Source: Stenotrophomonas maltophilia (GTDB lineage Bacteria > Pseudomonadota > Gammaproteobacteria > Xanthomonadales > Xanthomonadaceae). From it: 64,000 bases of DNA. The stretch is from contig NZ_NERD01000002.1 in assembly GCF_002799155.1 (NCBI RefSeq), forward strand, positions 2,604,001 to 2,668,000, in the 5' to 3' direction. How positions within the stretch are numbered: the stretch's first letter is position 1; each line of letters starts with the position of its first letter. The notes beneath the pieces are model-generated. The model was not told where the DNA came from. It saw only the letters and a list, made by a program, of their open reading frames with translations, and searched no databases. Below are positions 8,120-16,830 of this stretch, piece after piece. A program made the position numbers and the translations under genes.

Positions 8120-9036
8120 CGCCGCAGCCGGGTTACCAGCAGAACGCCGATCAGTACCAGCACGGTGCCGGCGATCTGTGCCGGCCCCATCGGTTCGTCG
8201 AGCAGCCATAGGCTCATCACGATGGTGGAAACAGGGCCCAGCATACCGACCTGCGCGGCCAGCGACGAACCCACGCGCTGCACCGCCAGCATGATCGCCA
8301 GCACCGGCAGCACGGTGCACACAGTGGCGTTGACCAGCGACAGCCACTGGACCGGCGCCGGTGCCTGCCACAGCAACGGCAGCGGATGGGTCACCGCAAA
8401 GTGCAGCAGCACCAGCACGCTGGCCACGCAGCTGGCATAGGCGGTCAGCCGCACCGCACCGATGCGCGCGACCACCTGCCCACTACCGAACAGGTACAAC
8501 GCGTAGCTGAGCGCACTGCCCAGCACCAGCAGGCTGCCGACGATGATCTGCCCACCCTCGCGCTGCAGGTCGTGGCCGAAGGCCAGCAGCACGCCCAGGT
8601 AGCTCAGCACCAGCGCACCGATCTGCCAGCGGCCCGGTCGCTGGCGCGCCAGCAGCACGTTGATCAGCAGCACCAGGGTCGGGTTCAAGTACAGGATCAG
8701 CCGTTCCAGGGTCACGCTGATGTACTGCAGGCCCTGGAAGTCGAGCAGGCTGGACAGGTAGTAGCCGGTGAAGCCCAGCCACAGCACGCGCGCGCGGTCC
8801 GCCCAGGACAGTGGTTCGGCCCGGCGCGCGGCCCACACTGCCATCAACGCGAACAGGGGCAGCGCCATCAGCATGCGCAGCGCGAGCAGCGTGGTGGCAT
8901 CCACGCCGTGGCGCAGGCCGAGCTTGACGATGATCGCCTTGCCGGACGCGGCGATGGCGCCGATCGCGGCCAGGCCGATCCCCCCCAGCGCGATGCGAGG
9001 GGAGGCGGTAGCGATACGGGAAGCGGTGTTGGACAT
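8116..9036 (-). CDS. EamA/DMT superfamily transporter
   Basis: A 306-residue inner-membrane protein with about ten hydrophobic helices arranged as two EamA repeats, characteristic of the drug/metabolite transporter superfamily (RhaT/YdcZ-like exporters). The start MSNTASRI at 9036 leads directly to the first helix (IGLAAIGAIAASGKAIIVK); an upstream extension to 9186 is arginine-rich and rejected. The C-terminal helix with the conserved LLDEPMGPAQIAGTVLVLIG ends the second repeat. The stop codon overlaps the apparent start of the ATL gene. The transported compound cannot be inferred. Confidence 0.88.
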   Translation of the reverse strand: MSNTASRIATASPRIALGGIGLAAIGAIAASGKAIIVKLGLRHGVDATTLLALRMLMALPLFALMAVWAARRAEPLSWADRARVLWLGFTGYYLSSLLDFQGLQYISVTLERLILYLNPTLVLLINVLLARQRPGRWQIGALVLSYLGVLLAFGHDLQREGGQIIVGSLLVLGSALSYALYLFGSGQVVARIGAVRLTAYASCVASVLVLLHFAVTHPLPLLWQAPAPVQWLSLVNATVCTVLPVLAIMLAVQRVGSSLAAQVGMLGPVSTIVMSLWLLDEPMGPAQIAGTVLVLIGVLLVTRLRR

Positions 9037-9115
9037 CAGGACGACGGCGGGCCGCGCGGAGCGGCCCGGGAAGGCGTGGGGGCGCTCATTGTCGCATGGG
9101 GGCGCCCGGTGCCCA

Positions 9116-9184
9116 GTAGTGCGGAGCCTACGCTCGGCTTCGCCATGCCTGGGCGAAATGCGGCCGAGCATGGCTCGGCCCTGC
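9116..9184. repeat. Degenerate SMAG-like palindrome cluster
   Basis: A GTAG at 9116 is followed by imperfect copies, including a clear 8-bp stem GGCCGAGC/GCTCGGCC at 9162-9180. It sits in the gap between the EamA gene start and the gor stop codon, where it could stabilise the 3' end of the gor message. Confidence 0.5.
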
Positions 9185-9195
9185 AACGGCCCGGC

Positions 9196-10554
9196 TCAGC
9201 GCATCAGCACCACTTCTTCGGCCGAGGTCGGGTGGATCGCCACGGTGTCGTCGAACTGAGCCTTGGTCGCCCCCATCTTCACCGCCACCGCGAAGCCCTG
9301 CAGGATCTCGTCGGCCGCTTCGCCCAGCAGATGAATACCCACCACCCGTTCGTCCGGGCCGGCACAGACCATCTTGAACAGGCTGCGCTGGGTACCGTTG
9401 GCCAACGCCTGCAGCATCGGGCGGAAACGGCTGTGGTACACGCTCACCTGATCGAAGCGCGCGCGCGCTTCCTTCTCGCTCATGCCCACCGCACCCAGCG
9501 GCGGGTGCGAGAACACCACGCTGGCCACGTTCTCGTAATCCATCTTCGACTGTGGGCGGCCACCGAACAGACGGTCCATCAGCCGTCGCGATGCGGCCAC
9601 CGCCACCGGGGTCAAGCCGACCTTGCCAGCAATGTCACCCACCGCGTGCACGCTCGGCACGCAGGTGGTCTGCCACTCGTCCACCTGCACCTGCTGGTGT
9701 TCGCCAATGCCGATGCCGAGCGCCTCCAGGCCCAGGTCACGGCTGTTGCCGCGGCGGCCGGTGGCAAAGAACACCGCGTCGAACACGCTGTCGAGCGGGC
9801 CATCATGGCCGAATGCACGTACGCGCTCGCCATCGCGCTGCAGTTCGCGCAAGCGATAGCCGAAATGGATGCGCACGCCCTGCTGCTTCAGGTTCTCGGC
9901 CAGCTGATCGGTCAGCTCATAATCGAAACGATCCAGCAGCCGCTGGCCACGTACCAGCAGGCTCACCTTGCTGCCCAGCGCCTGCAGCAATCCGGCCAGT
10001 TCCACCGCGATGTAACCACCGCCAATGATCGCGACCTCGGCCGGCGCCGCACGCAGATCGAAGAAATCGTCGGAGACCAGGCCCAGTTCCGCGCCGGGGA
10101 TATCCGGACGCAGCGGGTGCGCGCCGGTCGCGATCAGGATGTGCTCGGCGCTGTAGCGCACGCCATCGCTGCAGGCCACGGTGTGCGCATCAAGCAGATG
10201 GCCGCGCGCCGGAATGCGCACCACGCCGGTTTCGTCCAGGCGCTTGTGGTAACTGGTGTGGATGTTGCTGATGTAGGCCTGGCGATGGATCACCAGTTCC
10301 TTCCACGACAGCGCCGGGCGCGCTTCGACATCGAAGCCCATCGCACTGGCCAGGCCGATGCGCTCGTGCAGGTCGGCCGCCAGCCACATCGCCTTCTTCG
10401 GCACGCAGCCAACATTGACGCAGGTCCCGCCCAGCTCACCGGGCTCCAGCATTGCCACGCGCTTGCCGTGCTGCGCGGCGCGAATCGCACCGGCCAGGCC
10501 GGCGGAGCCGCCGCCAAGGACGATCAGGTCGTAATCATAGGATGCAGTGCTCAT
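9196..10554 (-). CDS. gor: Glutathione-disulfide reductase
   Basis: A 452-residue flavoprotein that reduces glutathione disulfide with NADPH in the cytoplasm. The N-terminal FAD motif GGGSAGLAGAIRAA is followed by the redox-active disulfide GGTCVNVGC (C45, C50). The second Rossmann motif GGGYIAVELAG binds NADPH. The C-terminal HPTSAEE (H441, E446) provides the catalytic base, separating it from lipoamide dehydrogenases (HPxPTxxE). Length matches bacterial Gor. The ATG overlaps the TGA of the upstream flavoenzyme gene as ATGA, so the two are probably translationally coupled. Confidence 0.93.
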   Translation of the reverse strand: MSTASYDYDLIVLGGGSAGLAGAIRAAQHGKRVAMLEPGELGGTCVNVGCVPKKAMWLAADLHERIGLASAMGFDVEARPALSWKELVIHRQAYISNIHTSYHKRLDETGVVRIPARGHLLDAHTVACSDGVRYSAEHILIATGAHPLRPDIPGAELGLVSDDFFDLRAAPAEVAIIGGGYIAVELAGLLQALGSKVSLLVRGQRLLDRFDYELTDQLAENLKQQGVRIHFGYRLRELQRDGERVRAFGHDGPLDSVFDAVFFATGRRGNSRDLGLEALGIGIGEHQQVQVDEWQTTCVPSVHAVGDIAGKVGLTPVAVAASRRLMDRLFGGRPQSKMDYENVASVVFSHPPLGAVGMSEKEARARFDQVSVYHSRFRPMLQALANGTQRSLFKMVCAGPDERVVGIHLLGEAADEILQGFAVAVKMGATKAQFDDTVAIHPTSAEEVVLMR

Positions 10555-11801
10555 CGGAATCGCTCGGGTCGGTAAGGGGCAGGATCGATCGCTGGCGTGC
10601 GGCCGCAGACGAGATCGGCGATCAGCTGGCCGGTGCCGGCGCTCATGCTGATGCCGAGCATGCCATGCCCCGCTGCAAGCCAGACGTGAGGATGCGCGGG
10701 CGCGCGGCCGATCAACGGCACGTCGTCCACGCTCATGGGGCGCCACCCGCACCACTGCTCCTGCAGCTGCGCACCGCGCGGCGCGCGCAGGTAGTGGTCG
10801 GCGGCCTGTTGCAGGGCCTGCAGGCGGCGCGTGCGCAGCTGCGGGTCGGCGCCGGCGAACTCCATGGTGCCGCCCAGCCGAAACGCGTCGCGCCAGGCAA
10901 TCACGAACACGGAATGGTCCTTCAACACGACCGGACGCTGCGGCACCTGCGCCGGTCGCGACCAGGTCAGCGAATAGCCCTTGCCGGGCTGGATCGGCAC
11001 GCGCAGGTCCAGTTGACGTGCCCAGTCGCGCGACCACGGGCCGGTGGCCAGCACCAGCTCACGCGCCCGCACGGTCTGCTGGCCGGCCTGCACGCGTACG
11101 CCCTGCGCATCGTCACTGAATCCCTGCACGTCCACCTGTTCGTCGATCACCACGCCCTGCGCGCGCAGCACGCGCGCCAGTTCAGCGGTGTAACGGTCCG
11201 GACGCAGCTGCGCATCGCCGGGAAAGTGGATCGCACCGGCAAGGCGATCATGGAACGCTGGATTGTCGCGCGCATAGTCGCCGCCATCGATGCAGGCGGT
11301 GACGATGCCCAGCGTGTTCAGTGCCTCGCACTCGGCCGCATGAAGATCGAAGTTGCGGGCATCACCAAACACATAGTCCAGCCCGCGCGCAGCGAATTCG
11401 CAGTCCAGCGCATGTATATGCACCCACTGGGCCAGGCGCTGCCGCGAATCATCCAACAATGCGCCGCGTGCCCGCGTGGCGTGCAGCCAGTCGCGCGCAT
11501 TGCAGCGCGCCCCGAACTGCAGCAACCAACGCCACAATGTCGGATCCATGCGCGTACGCACATACAACGGCGCACGCGGATCGAGCATCCAGCGCAGCGC
11601 ACGCAGTGGCACGCCGGGTGCCGCCAGCGGTGGCGCATGGCTGGGGGTGATGGTGCCGCAGTTGCCATGCGACGTCGCGCCGCCGACGCGCCCCCGGTCG
11701 ATCACGCGCACCTGCCGCCCCTGTGCGCGCAACGCGAGCGCAGCGGCCAGTCCAATGGCACCGGCGCCGACCACGATCACATCCTCGTGTGCGCCCTGCA
11801 T
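10551..11801 (-). CDS. FAD-dependent amine oxidase, DadA-like (D-amino acid dehydrogenase family)
   Basis: A 416-residue member of the DAO flavoprotein family. The N-terminal VVGAGAIGLAAALAL binds FAD, and GGATSHGNCG a short way downstream is typical of DadA-type dehydrogenases. The C-terminal GWRPMSVDDVPLIGR and AAGHGMLGISMSAGTG close the FAD site. DadA enzymes deaminate D-amino acids and pass electrons to the respiratory chain; a related hydroxyproline or sarcosine role is possible, since no alanine racemase or proline-catabolism genes are adjacent. Its stop codon overlaps the gor start, and it follows the DUF418 gene by three bases, so these genes probably form one transcript. Confidence 0.85.
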   Translation of the reverse strand: MQGAHEDVIVVGAGAIGLAAALALRAQGRQVRVIDRGRVGGATSHGNCGTITPSHAPPLAAPGVPLRALRWMLDPRAPLYVRTRMDPTLWRWLLQFGARCNARDWLHATRARGALLDDSRQRLAQWVHIHALDCEFAARGLDYVFGDARNFDLHAAECEALNTLGIVTACIDGGDYARDNPAFHDRLAGAIHFPGDAQLRPDRYTAELARVLRAQGVVIDEQVDVQGFSDDAQGVRVQAGQQTVRARELVLATGPWSRDWARQLDLRVPIQPGKGYSLTWSRPAQVPQRPVVLKDHSVFVIAWRDAFRLGGTMEFAGADPQLRTRRLQALQQAADHYLRAPRGAQLQEQWCGWRPMSVDDVPLIGRAPAHPHVWLAAGHGMLGISMSAGTGQLIADLVCGRTPAIDPAPYRPERFR

Positions 11802-11804
11802 CGA

Positions 11805-13049
11805 TCAGCCCTGCCCGGCACCGCGCCGCATCGGTGGCCACTGTCGATAGGTCATCGCACGCCATACCCACTCCATCGGGCCGAAGCGGAAATGACGCAG
11901 CCACAGGTGCGAGATGACCACCTGCACGGCAAACAGCAGCAGCGCGAACAGCAGCTGCACGCCACGTGGCATCATCTCGAACCTGCCCAGGCCATAGTGG
12001 TAGAAGATCCAGGTACACAGCAGCGACTGGCCAAGGTAGTGGGTCAACGCCATGCGCCCCACCGGCGCCAGCCACGCAAGCCGCGTGCGCCAGTGCACGA
12101 TCCACGCCAGATAGCCCAGGCACATCGGCAGCCCGCCAACCGTGAGCAGGGCCATCGCCGCCGTCACCGGCAGGTTGTACGCGCCGGGTGCCAGATAGGG
12201 TTTCCAGGCAACCCCCAGCAGCGTGACCAGCAGGCCCAGCGGCAATGCAATCCAGCGCAGCGACGCGTACAGGCGCGGGAAGCGCTCCGGCGCCGTCAGC
12301 GCGCCACTGCCGGCGAACCAGCTGCCGATCAGGAACATGCCCAGCACTTCCGGGCCGGTGATCAGCAGCGCACCCATCGAGGTGCCGAACTCGCTCAGGC
12401 GCTGCACATTGGCCTGCGCCCAACTGCCCTGCCCGTACACCTGCCGCTGCAGGTCGATGCTCTGCTGCGCCTGGGCAAGCATGCCCTGCACCTCTTCGGC
12501 TGAAGCCATCGACACCATCGCGCCCACCAGCAGCATCATCGCGACACCGCCGAGGTAGACGGTCATGCCCATCCACGGCAGCCAGCTGCGCGGCGCCTCG
12601 CGGCAGGCCAGCAGCGGCAGCGAGATCAGTGCATACATCACCAGGATGTCGCCGGACCAGACCAGCAGTGCATGGCACAGGCCGATCAGCAGCAGGCCGG
12701 CGCTGCGGCGCAGGTAGAACGGGGTGAAGTCGCGCCCGGCCACCTCGGCGCGTTGCGCCATCACCGCAAAGCCGGCGCCGAACAGCAGCGAGAACAGGGT
12801 GAAGAACTTGCCCTGCACGAACACGTAGACGAAAGCGTCGGCCCAGTAATCGATGCCCCGCCAATGCACGTCGATGCCGGTGAAGGCCAGATCCAGCGGG
12901 CCGCTGAAGGCCTCGATGTTCATCAGCAGGATGCCCAGCAACGCGGCACCGCGCAGCACGTCCAGCACGGCGATACGTTCGCCGGAAGCCACCGGCTGCA
13001 GGGAAGGAGAAGCGGCGTTCACGGGGCATCCGTCAGGCAGGTCCGCCAT
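11805..13049 (-). CDS. DUF418 domain-containing membrane protein (YeiB-like)
   Basis: A 414-residue integral membrane protein with about ten hydrophobic segments. Near the N-terminus is the family pattern RIAVLDVLRGAALLGILLMN, in which an arginine precedes a glycine-rich first helix as in acyltransferase-3-like proteins. The C-terminal DUF418 domain contains GRMALTHYLGQSL. The start MADLPDG at 13049 is preferred; in-frame ATG 13094 would add 15 residues. No biochemical function is established. It heads an apparent minus-strand cluster with the DadA-like and gor genes. Confidence 0.82.
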   Translation of the reverse strand: MADLPDGCPVNAASPSLQPVASGERIAVLDVLRGAALLGILLMNIEAFSGPLDLAFTGIDVHWRGIDYWADAFVYVFVQGKFFTLFSLLFGAGFAVMAQRAEVAGRDFTPFYLRRSAGLLLIGLCHALLVWSGDILVMYALISLPLLACREAPRSWLPWMGMTVYLGGVAMMLLVGAMVSMASAEEVQGMLAQAQQSIDLQRQVYGQGSWAQANVQRLSEFGTSMGALLITGPEVLGMFLIGSWFAGSGALTAPERFPRLYASLRWIALPLGLLVTLLGVAWKPYLAPGAYNLPVTAAMALLTVGGLPMCLGYLAWIVHWRTRLAWLAPVGRMALTHYLGQSLLCTWIFYHYGLGRFEMMPRGVQLLFALLLFAVQVVISHLWLRHFRFGPMEWVWRAMTYRQWPPMRRGAGQG

Positions 13050-13098
13050 TATGCCGCCGGCCCGTGCACCATGGATGCCAGCGCCGTGTTCCACATGC

Positions 13099-13126
13099 GC
13101 AACGGCCCGCCGAAGCGGGCCGTTGC
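13099..13126 (-). terminator. 12-bp hairpin downstream of slyD, weak terminator candidate
   Basis: Perfect stem GCAACGGCCCGC / GCGGGCCGTTGC around a CGAA tetraloop, 22 bases past the slyD stop codon. There is no T-run on the minus strand, so it may act as a pause or an mRNA-stabilising structure rather than a classical terminator. Confidence 0.55.
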
Positions 13127-13148
13127 TGCCATCACGATCGCGCTGCGA

Positions 13149-13631
13149 TCAGTGCTGGTGGCCGCCGTCGCCATGGACGTGGCCGTGGTCCAGCTCTTCC
13201 TTGCCGGCTTCGCGCACATCGACGATTTCGACGTCGAAGTGCAGGTCCTTGCCGGCCATCGGATGGTTCAGGTCAACGTCGACGACGCTCATGCCGACCT
13301 TCTGCACGGTCACCGCACGCGGGCCGAAGTTGGTCTGCAGCACGACCTGCTGGCCCGGAGCCAGCTTGGTGTTGCCGAAGTGCTTCTTCGGCACGCGCTG
13401 GGACAGGCCCTCACGACGCTCGCCGTAGGCATCGGCCGCCTTGACGTCGACGTTGAAGGTCGCGCCGGCTTCCTTGTCCATCATGGCGTTTTCCAGGCCC
13501 GGGATGATGTTGCCGTGGCCGATCAGGATCGCCAGCGGCTCGCCGCGGTCCTTGGACGATTCGATCGGCTCCTGGCCGACTTCGGAAACGGTGTAGTGGA
13601 AGCGGACAACGCGGTCTTTTTCGATCTTCAT
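13149..13631 (-). CDS. slyD: FKBP-type peptidyl-prolyl isomerase SlyD-like
   Basis: A 160-residue cytoplasmic prolyl isomerase/chaperone. FKBP-type motifs: RVVRFHYTV at the start, GNIIPGLENAMM for the active-site strand, then an insert-in-flap domain with EGLSQRVPKKHF and the closing DLNHPMAGKDLHFDVEIVDV. The C-terminus carries a histidine-rich tail (HGHVHGDGGHQH) able to bind metal ions, shorter than the E. coli tail. SlyD proteins assist nickel delivery to hydrogenase in some bacteria and act as folding helpers in others; no hydrogenase genes are seen here. It is divergent from the NlpC/P60 lipoprotein gene. Confidence 0.9.
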   Translation of the reverse strand: MKIEKDRVVRFHYTVSEVGQEPIESSKDRGEPLAILIGHGNIIPGLENAMMDKEAGATFNVDVKAADAYGERREGLSQRVPKKHFGNTKLAPGQQVVLQTNFGPRAVTVQKVGMSVVDVDLNHPMAGKDLHFDVEIVDVREAGKEELDHGHVHGDGGHQH

Positions 13632-13742
13632 GCGCAACTCTGTCTGGATCTGCCGGAGGCAGGCGGGTTGGGGCGGGTTGTCGCCCGACGGGGACGCCGC
13701 CATCATGACGGCCAATCCAAGGTGGCGCATTATCCGGAGATC

Positions 13743-14282
13743 ATGCACATCACGCCAGTTTCGTCCGGCCTGCGCCGGTTCCTCGCCCCGGCCCTGCTGC
13801 TGGCCCTGCCCCTGTTGATGACCGCCTGTGGCGGTGGCAAGGCCACCCGCCCGGCGCCGCCCCCGCCCACGGCGAACTGGCCAAAGACCGTGCCGGACAA
13901 CCCCGAGGCCGCCAACTCGGTGCTGATGCGCGCCATCAGCCTGGTCGGCACGCCCTACCGCTATGGCGGCAATACCCCGGATTCGGGCTTCGACTGCAGC
14001 GGCCTGGTCGCCTATGTCTATCGCGAAATGCTGGACCTGCGGCTGCCACGCACCTCGCGCGACCTGGCGGCGGTACAGGGCCCAAAGATCGACCCGCAGC
14101 GCCTGGCCACCGGCGACCTGGTGTTCTTCGGCAGCCGCGGCAGCGTCACCCATGTCGGCATCTATGTAGGTGAAGGGCGTTTCGTGCATGCACCGAGCAC
14201 CGGCGGCACCGTGCGCCTGGACTCACTCAGCGGCCCCTACTGGAAGGACCACTACACCGGCGCGAAACGTGTCCTTCGCTAA
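13743..14282 (+). CDS. NlpC/P60 family peptidoglycan hydrolase, lipoprotein
   Basis: A 179-residue lipoprotein with one NlpC/P60 domain, expected to cut peptide cross-links or stems of peptidoglycan. The signal peptide ends in LMTAC with lipidation at C29, followed by a proline-rich linker. Catalytic Cys lies in DSGFDCSGLV (C85), and the histidines are in HVGIYVG (H137) and VHAPS (H149). The ATG at 13743 has GGAGA at 13736-13740. It is about 110 bases from the divergent slyD gene. A second NlpC/P60 gene follows after a 131-base AT-rich gap, and the two domains are clearly related (both GTPYRxGGxxPDSGFDCSGLV). Confidence 0.9.
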   Translation: MHITPVSSGLRRFLAPALLLALPLLMTACGGGKATRPAPPPPTANWPKTVPDNPEAANSVLMRAISLVGTPYRYGGNTPDSGFDCSGLVAYVYREMLDLRLPRTSRDLAAVQGPKIDPQRLATGDLVFFGSRGSVTHVGIYVGEGRFVHAPSTGGTVRLDSLSGPYWKDHYTGAKRVLR

Positions 14283-14413
14283 AATGAACAGGCGATATGT
14301 TCAAAACTGCGACACACATCACACTGAAACTAACGGTTTTCTAACGGAATTTTTAACTTATTGCCGCTTTTACAGGGCATGATGCCCCATCGTTTTTTTC
14401 CTGTGACCGACGC
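14283..14413 (+). other. AT-rich intergenic region between two NlpC/P60 genes
   Basis: About 130 bases noticeably poorer in G+C than everything around it, with short T-runs (ACGGAATTTTTAACTTATTG). It has no SMAG repeat or terminator hairpin. It probably holds the promoter of the second NlpC/P60 gene and possibly a regulator-binding site; no specific box could be assigned. Confidence 0.45.
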
Positions 14414-15184
14414 GTGACGACTGACGACCTGAAAAGCGAAGGCCAGACTTCCGCATCTTCACGTAGTGCCCGCCCGTTGTTGCTTGGCCTGGCACTGTGC
14501 CTGACCAGCCTTCCGGCCTGGTCGCAGACTGCTCCGAACCGTTCCGAAGTGACCCCGGCCGCCGCCGAGAGCACCGCTCGACCGGCCGCCAAGGCCGAGG
14601 CGGCCGCTCCGCAGCGCAGCCGCGTCGATGCCGCCGCCAGTGCCACGCTGGCCGCCCTGCTGCCGCATCTGGCCGCCAATGACACCATTCCGCTGATGGA
14701 CCGCTCGGCCGTGGTAGCCGGGGACCTCAGCCGCCTGCTCGCCAACTACGACACCAGCAGCGCCGCCAATGGCAGCGTTGTCGGCACCGCAGCCGACAAT
14801 GGCAAGGTGCAGTCGCTGCTGCGCCGCGCGATGACCCTGCTGGGCACCCCGTACCGTTGGGGCGGCAGCAATCCGGACAGCGGTTTCGACTGCAGCGGCC
14901 TGGTCGGCTACGTGTTCCGTTCGGCCCTGGGCATCGAGCTGCCGCGCGTCTCGCGCGAGATGGCCCACGACGACAACGCCGAACTGATCAACGACCGCGC
15001 CGCGCTGGCGGCGGGTGATCTGGTCTTCTTCGGCCGCAAGGGCCGCGTCGACCACGTCGGCATCTATGTCGGTGACGGCCGCTTCCTGCACGCACCGAGC
15101 TCGGGCAAGGACGTCCGCGTGGACACGCTCCTCAGTGGCTACTGGGGCAACAAGTTCATGCAGGCCCGACGGGTCGATCTCTGA
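14414..15184 (+). CDS. NlpC/P60 family peptidoglycan hydrolase, secreted
   Basis: A 256-residue exported hydrolase. A GTG start is followed by a signal peptide ending near SLPAWSQ (about residue 37), an alanine-rich linker of about 100 residues and a C-terminal NlpC/P60 domain. The catalytic cysteine is in DSGFDCSGLVGYV, and the histidines are in DHVGIYVG and LHAPS. It closely resembles the lipoprotein just upstream, suggesting a tandem duplication with different envelope localisation: one copy anchored, one soluble or cell-wall associated. A strong terminator follows 40 bases downstream. No better start is visible, and no clear ribosome binding site precedes the GTG. Confidence 0.88.
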   Translation: MTTDDLKSEGQTSASSRSARPLLLGLALCLTSLPAWSQTAPNRSEVTPAAAESTARPAAKAEAAAPQRSRVDAAASATLAALLPHLAANDTIPLMDRSAVVAGDLSRLLANYDTSSAANGSVVGTAADNGKVQSLLRRAMTLLGTPYRWGGSNPDSGFDCSGLVGYVFRSALGIELPRVSREMAHDDNAELINDRAALAAGDLVFFGRKGRVDHVGIYVGDGRFLHAPSSGKDVRVDTLLSGYWGNKFMQARRVDL

Positions 15185-15224
15185 TCTGTGACCGGTTGGC
15201 GCTGCCGCGCCGCCTGACACGAGA

Positions 15225-15251
15225 AAGCCGCTGCCCTGCAGCGGCTTTTTT
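15225..15251 (+). terminator. Rho-independent terminator
   Basis: AAAGCCGCTG / CAGCGGCTTT stem followed by a run of six T, downstream of the second NlpC/P60 gene. Confidence 0.9.
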
Positions 15252-15290
15252 GTTGGGCCCGCAATGACAGATGGGCGCCGGTCGGCCCCG

Positions 15291-15408
15291 GTGGGTGCCG
15301 ACCTTGGTCGGCACTGCCCTCATCCACACACGGCGTGGATCCACCGACCTCTGGTGGGTGCCGACCGTTGGTCGGCACTGCCGCCATCCACGCGTGGCGT
15401 GGATCTAC
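15291..15408. repeat. Two composite SMAG units in tandem
   Basis: The pattern [GTGGGTGCCGACC..GGTCGGCAC] then [ATCCAC..GTGGAT] occurs twice: 15291-15314 with 15322-15344, and 15354-15378 with 15386-15408 (ending GGATCTAC). Both palindrome types seen elsewhere as single copies are combined here as repeated dimers. Together with the terminator they fill the roughly 310-base gap between convergent genes; nothing else was seen in the gap. Confidence 0.82.
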
Positions 15409-15495
15409 CAGGTGCCCGCCTCGGCCGACACCGCGCAAGCCACCTCCCAGACAAAAGGCCTGCCGGTCAGGGCGGGCCTTCATCTCCACGCAACC

Positions 15496-16830
15496 TCAGC
15501 GGCGTGGCGGTGTTGGGTCCGGATCGTCCACGCCCACGTTGCTGGACGGGTTGTCATACACCGCCTGGTCGAGCAGCCCGGTTTCCTTGGCCACGATCAC
15601 CGGCACCAGCATCTGGCCCGTCACATTGGTCATCGTACGCATCATGTCCAGGATGCGGTCGATGGCATACAGGTAGCCGATGGTCTCCAGCGGCAGGTTG
15701 GCCGCGCTCAGCACCACCGTGGCCATGATCACCGCGGTACCCGGCACGCCGGCCGTACCGAAGCTGCCCAGCACCGAAGCGATCAGCACCACCACATACT
15801 GCTCCGGGGTCAGCGGCACACCGCTGTACTGCGCGATGAACACCGCGCACAGCGCCGGGTAGATCGCACCGCAGCCATCCATCTTGATGCTGGCGCCCAG
15901 CGGCACCGCGAACGAACCGTAGTCCTTGTTCACGCCCAGGTTGTGGGTGATCGAACGCAGCGCCACCGGCATCGCGGCGAAGCTGGACGAGCTGACGAAG
16001 GCGACCTGCATGCCCGGCGCCGCGCCGCGGAAGAACTTCAGCGGGTTCAGGCCGTGCGCCAGCAGCAGTGCGCTGTAGACCACCACGATGTGCAGGGCGC
16101 AGGCCACGTACAGCGCCAGTACGAAATGGCCCAGCGGCAGCAGCTTCTCGAACCCGTAGCTGCCGACCAGGCCGGCGATCAGGCCGAAGGTACCGATCGG
16201 GGTGACTTCCAGCACGAAGCGGGTCACCTGGATCATGATGTCGCTCATCTGGCCGACCAGCTTGCGCGCCTCGGTCACCTTCTCGCCCAGCTTGACGATG
16301 GCAAAGCCCACCAGGCCGGCGAAGAAGATCACCGGCAGGATCGAGCCGCGACCGGCAGCCAACACGGTTTCACCGGCCGCATTGACCTTGGTGCCGATGC
16401 CGGACAGCGCATAGAACACATTGGCTGGCACCACGTCCAACAGCACCTGCACCACGCTGGGCACTTCCCGCGGCACGTAGTTGCTGGCCATGGTCAGCTG
16501 CAGGCCTCCGGCGCCAGGCTGCAGCACGGTACCCACGCCCAGGCCGACGCACACCGCCAACGCAGCGGTGATCACGAACCACAGGAAGGTGCGGCCACTG
16601 AGCGCGGCGACCGACTTCTGTCCATGCAGCGACGAGATCGCGTTGATGACCGCGAAGAACACCAGCGGCACGGCAATCATCTTGATCAGGGTGACGTACA
16701 GTTCACCGAGCGGGCCGAACCACGTTTCCGCGGCCGGGCCGAACGCCCAGCCGGCCAGCGCGCCGAGCACGAAGCCGCCGACCACGCGCTGCCAGAATGG
16801 AATCCGCAGCCAGGCAGAGACCAGCTTCAT
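15496..16830 (-). CDS. Dicarboxylate/amino acid:cation symporter (DAACS family, GltP/DctA type)
   Basis: A 444-residue inner-membrane secondary transporter, expected to import C4-dicarboxylates or acidic amino acids with H+ or Na+. The start MKLVSAWLRIPFW at 16830 is typical of the family. Diagnostic segments are the serine-rich hairpin AFVSSSSFAAMP, the MDGCGAIYP motif of TM7, the second hairpin loop GTAGVPGTAVI and the TM8 region DRILDMMRTMTNVTGQ. In glutamate transporters MDGT is usual; a cysteine replaces the threonine here. Substrate preference cannot be set from sequence alone. It is divergent from the alkaline phosphatase gene. Confidence 0.9.
   Translation of the reverse strand: MKLVSAWLRIPFWQRVVGGFVLGALAGWAFGPAAETWFGPLGELYVTLIKMIAVPLVFFAVINAISSLHGQKSVAALSGRTFLWFVITAALAVCVGLGVGTVLQPGAGGLQLTMASNYVPREVPSVVQVLLDVVPANVFYALSGIGTKVNAAGETVLAAGRGSILPVIFFAGLVGFAIVKLGEKVTEARKLVGQMSDIMIQVTRFVLEVTPIGTFGLIAGLVGSYGFEKLLPLGHFVLALYVACALHIVVVYSALLLAHGLNPLKFFRGAAPGMQVAFVSSSSFAAMPVALRSITHNLGVNKDYGSFAVPLGASIKMDGCGAIYPALCAVFIAQYSGVPLTPEQYVVVLIASVLGSFGTAGVPGTAVIMATVVLSAANLPLETIGYLYAIDRILDMMRTMTNVTGQMLVPVIVAKETGLLDQAVYDNPSSNVGVDDPDPTPPRR

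Noticed and set aside
8386..12503. Two long plus-strand frames across EamA, gor, DadA-like and DUF418 genes
   Set aside because: Histidine/glutamine/arginine-rich translations antisense to well-supported genes; no start signals.
12672..13742. Upstream extension of the NlpC/P60 lipoprotein frame to 12672
   Set aside because: The extra residues are antisense to DUF418 and slyD. The lipoprotein signal and ribosome binding site fix the start at 13743.
14170..14382. 70-codon plus-strand frame reaching into the AT-rich gap
   Set aside because: It overlaps the end of the NlpC/P60 lipoprotein gene in another frame and has no ribosome binding site or family resemblance.
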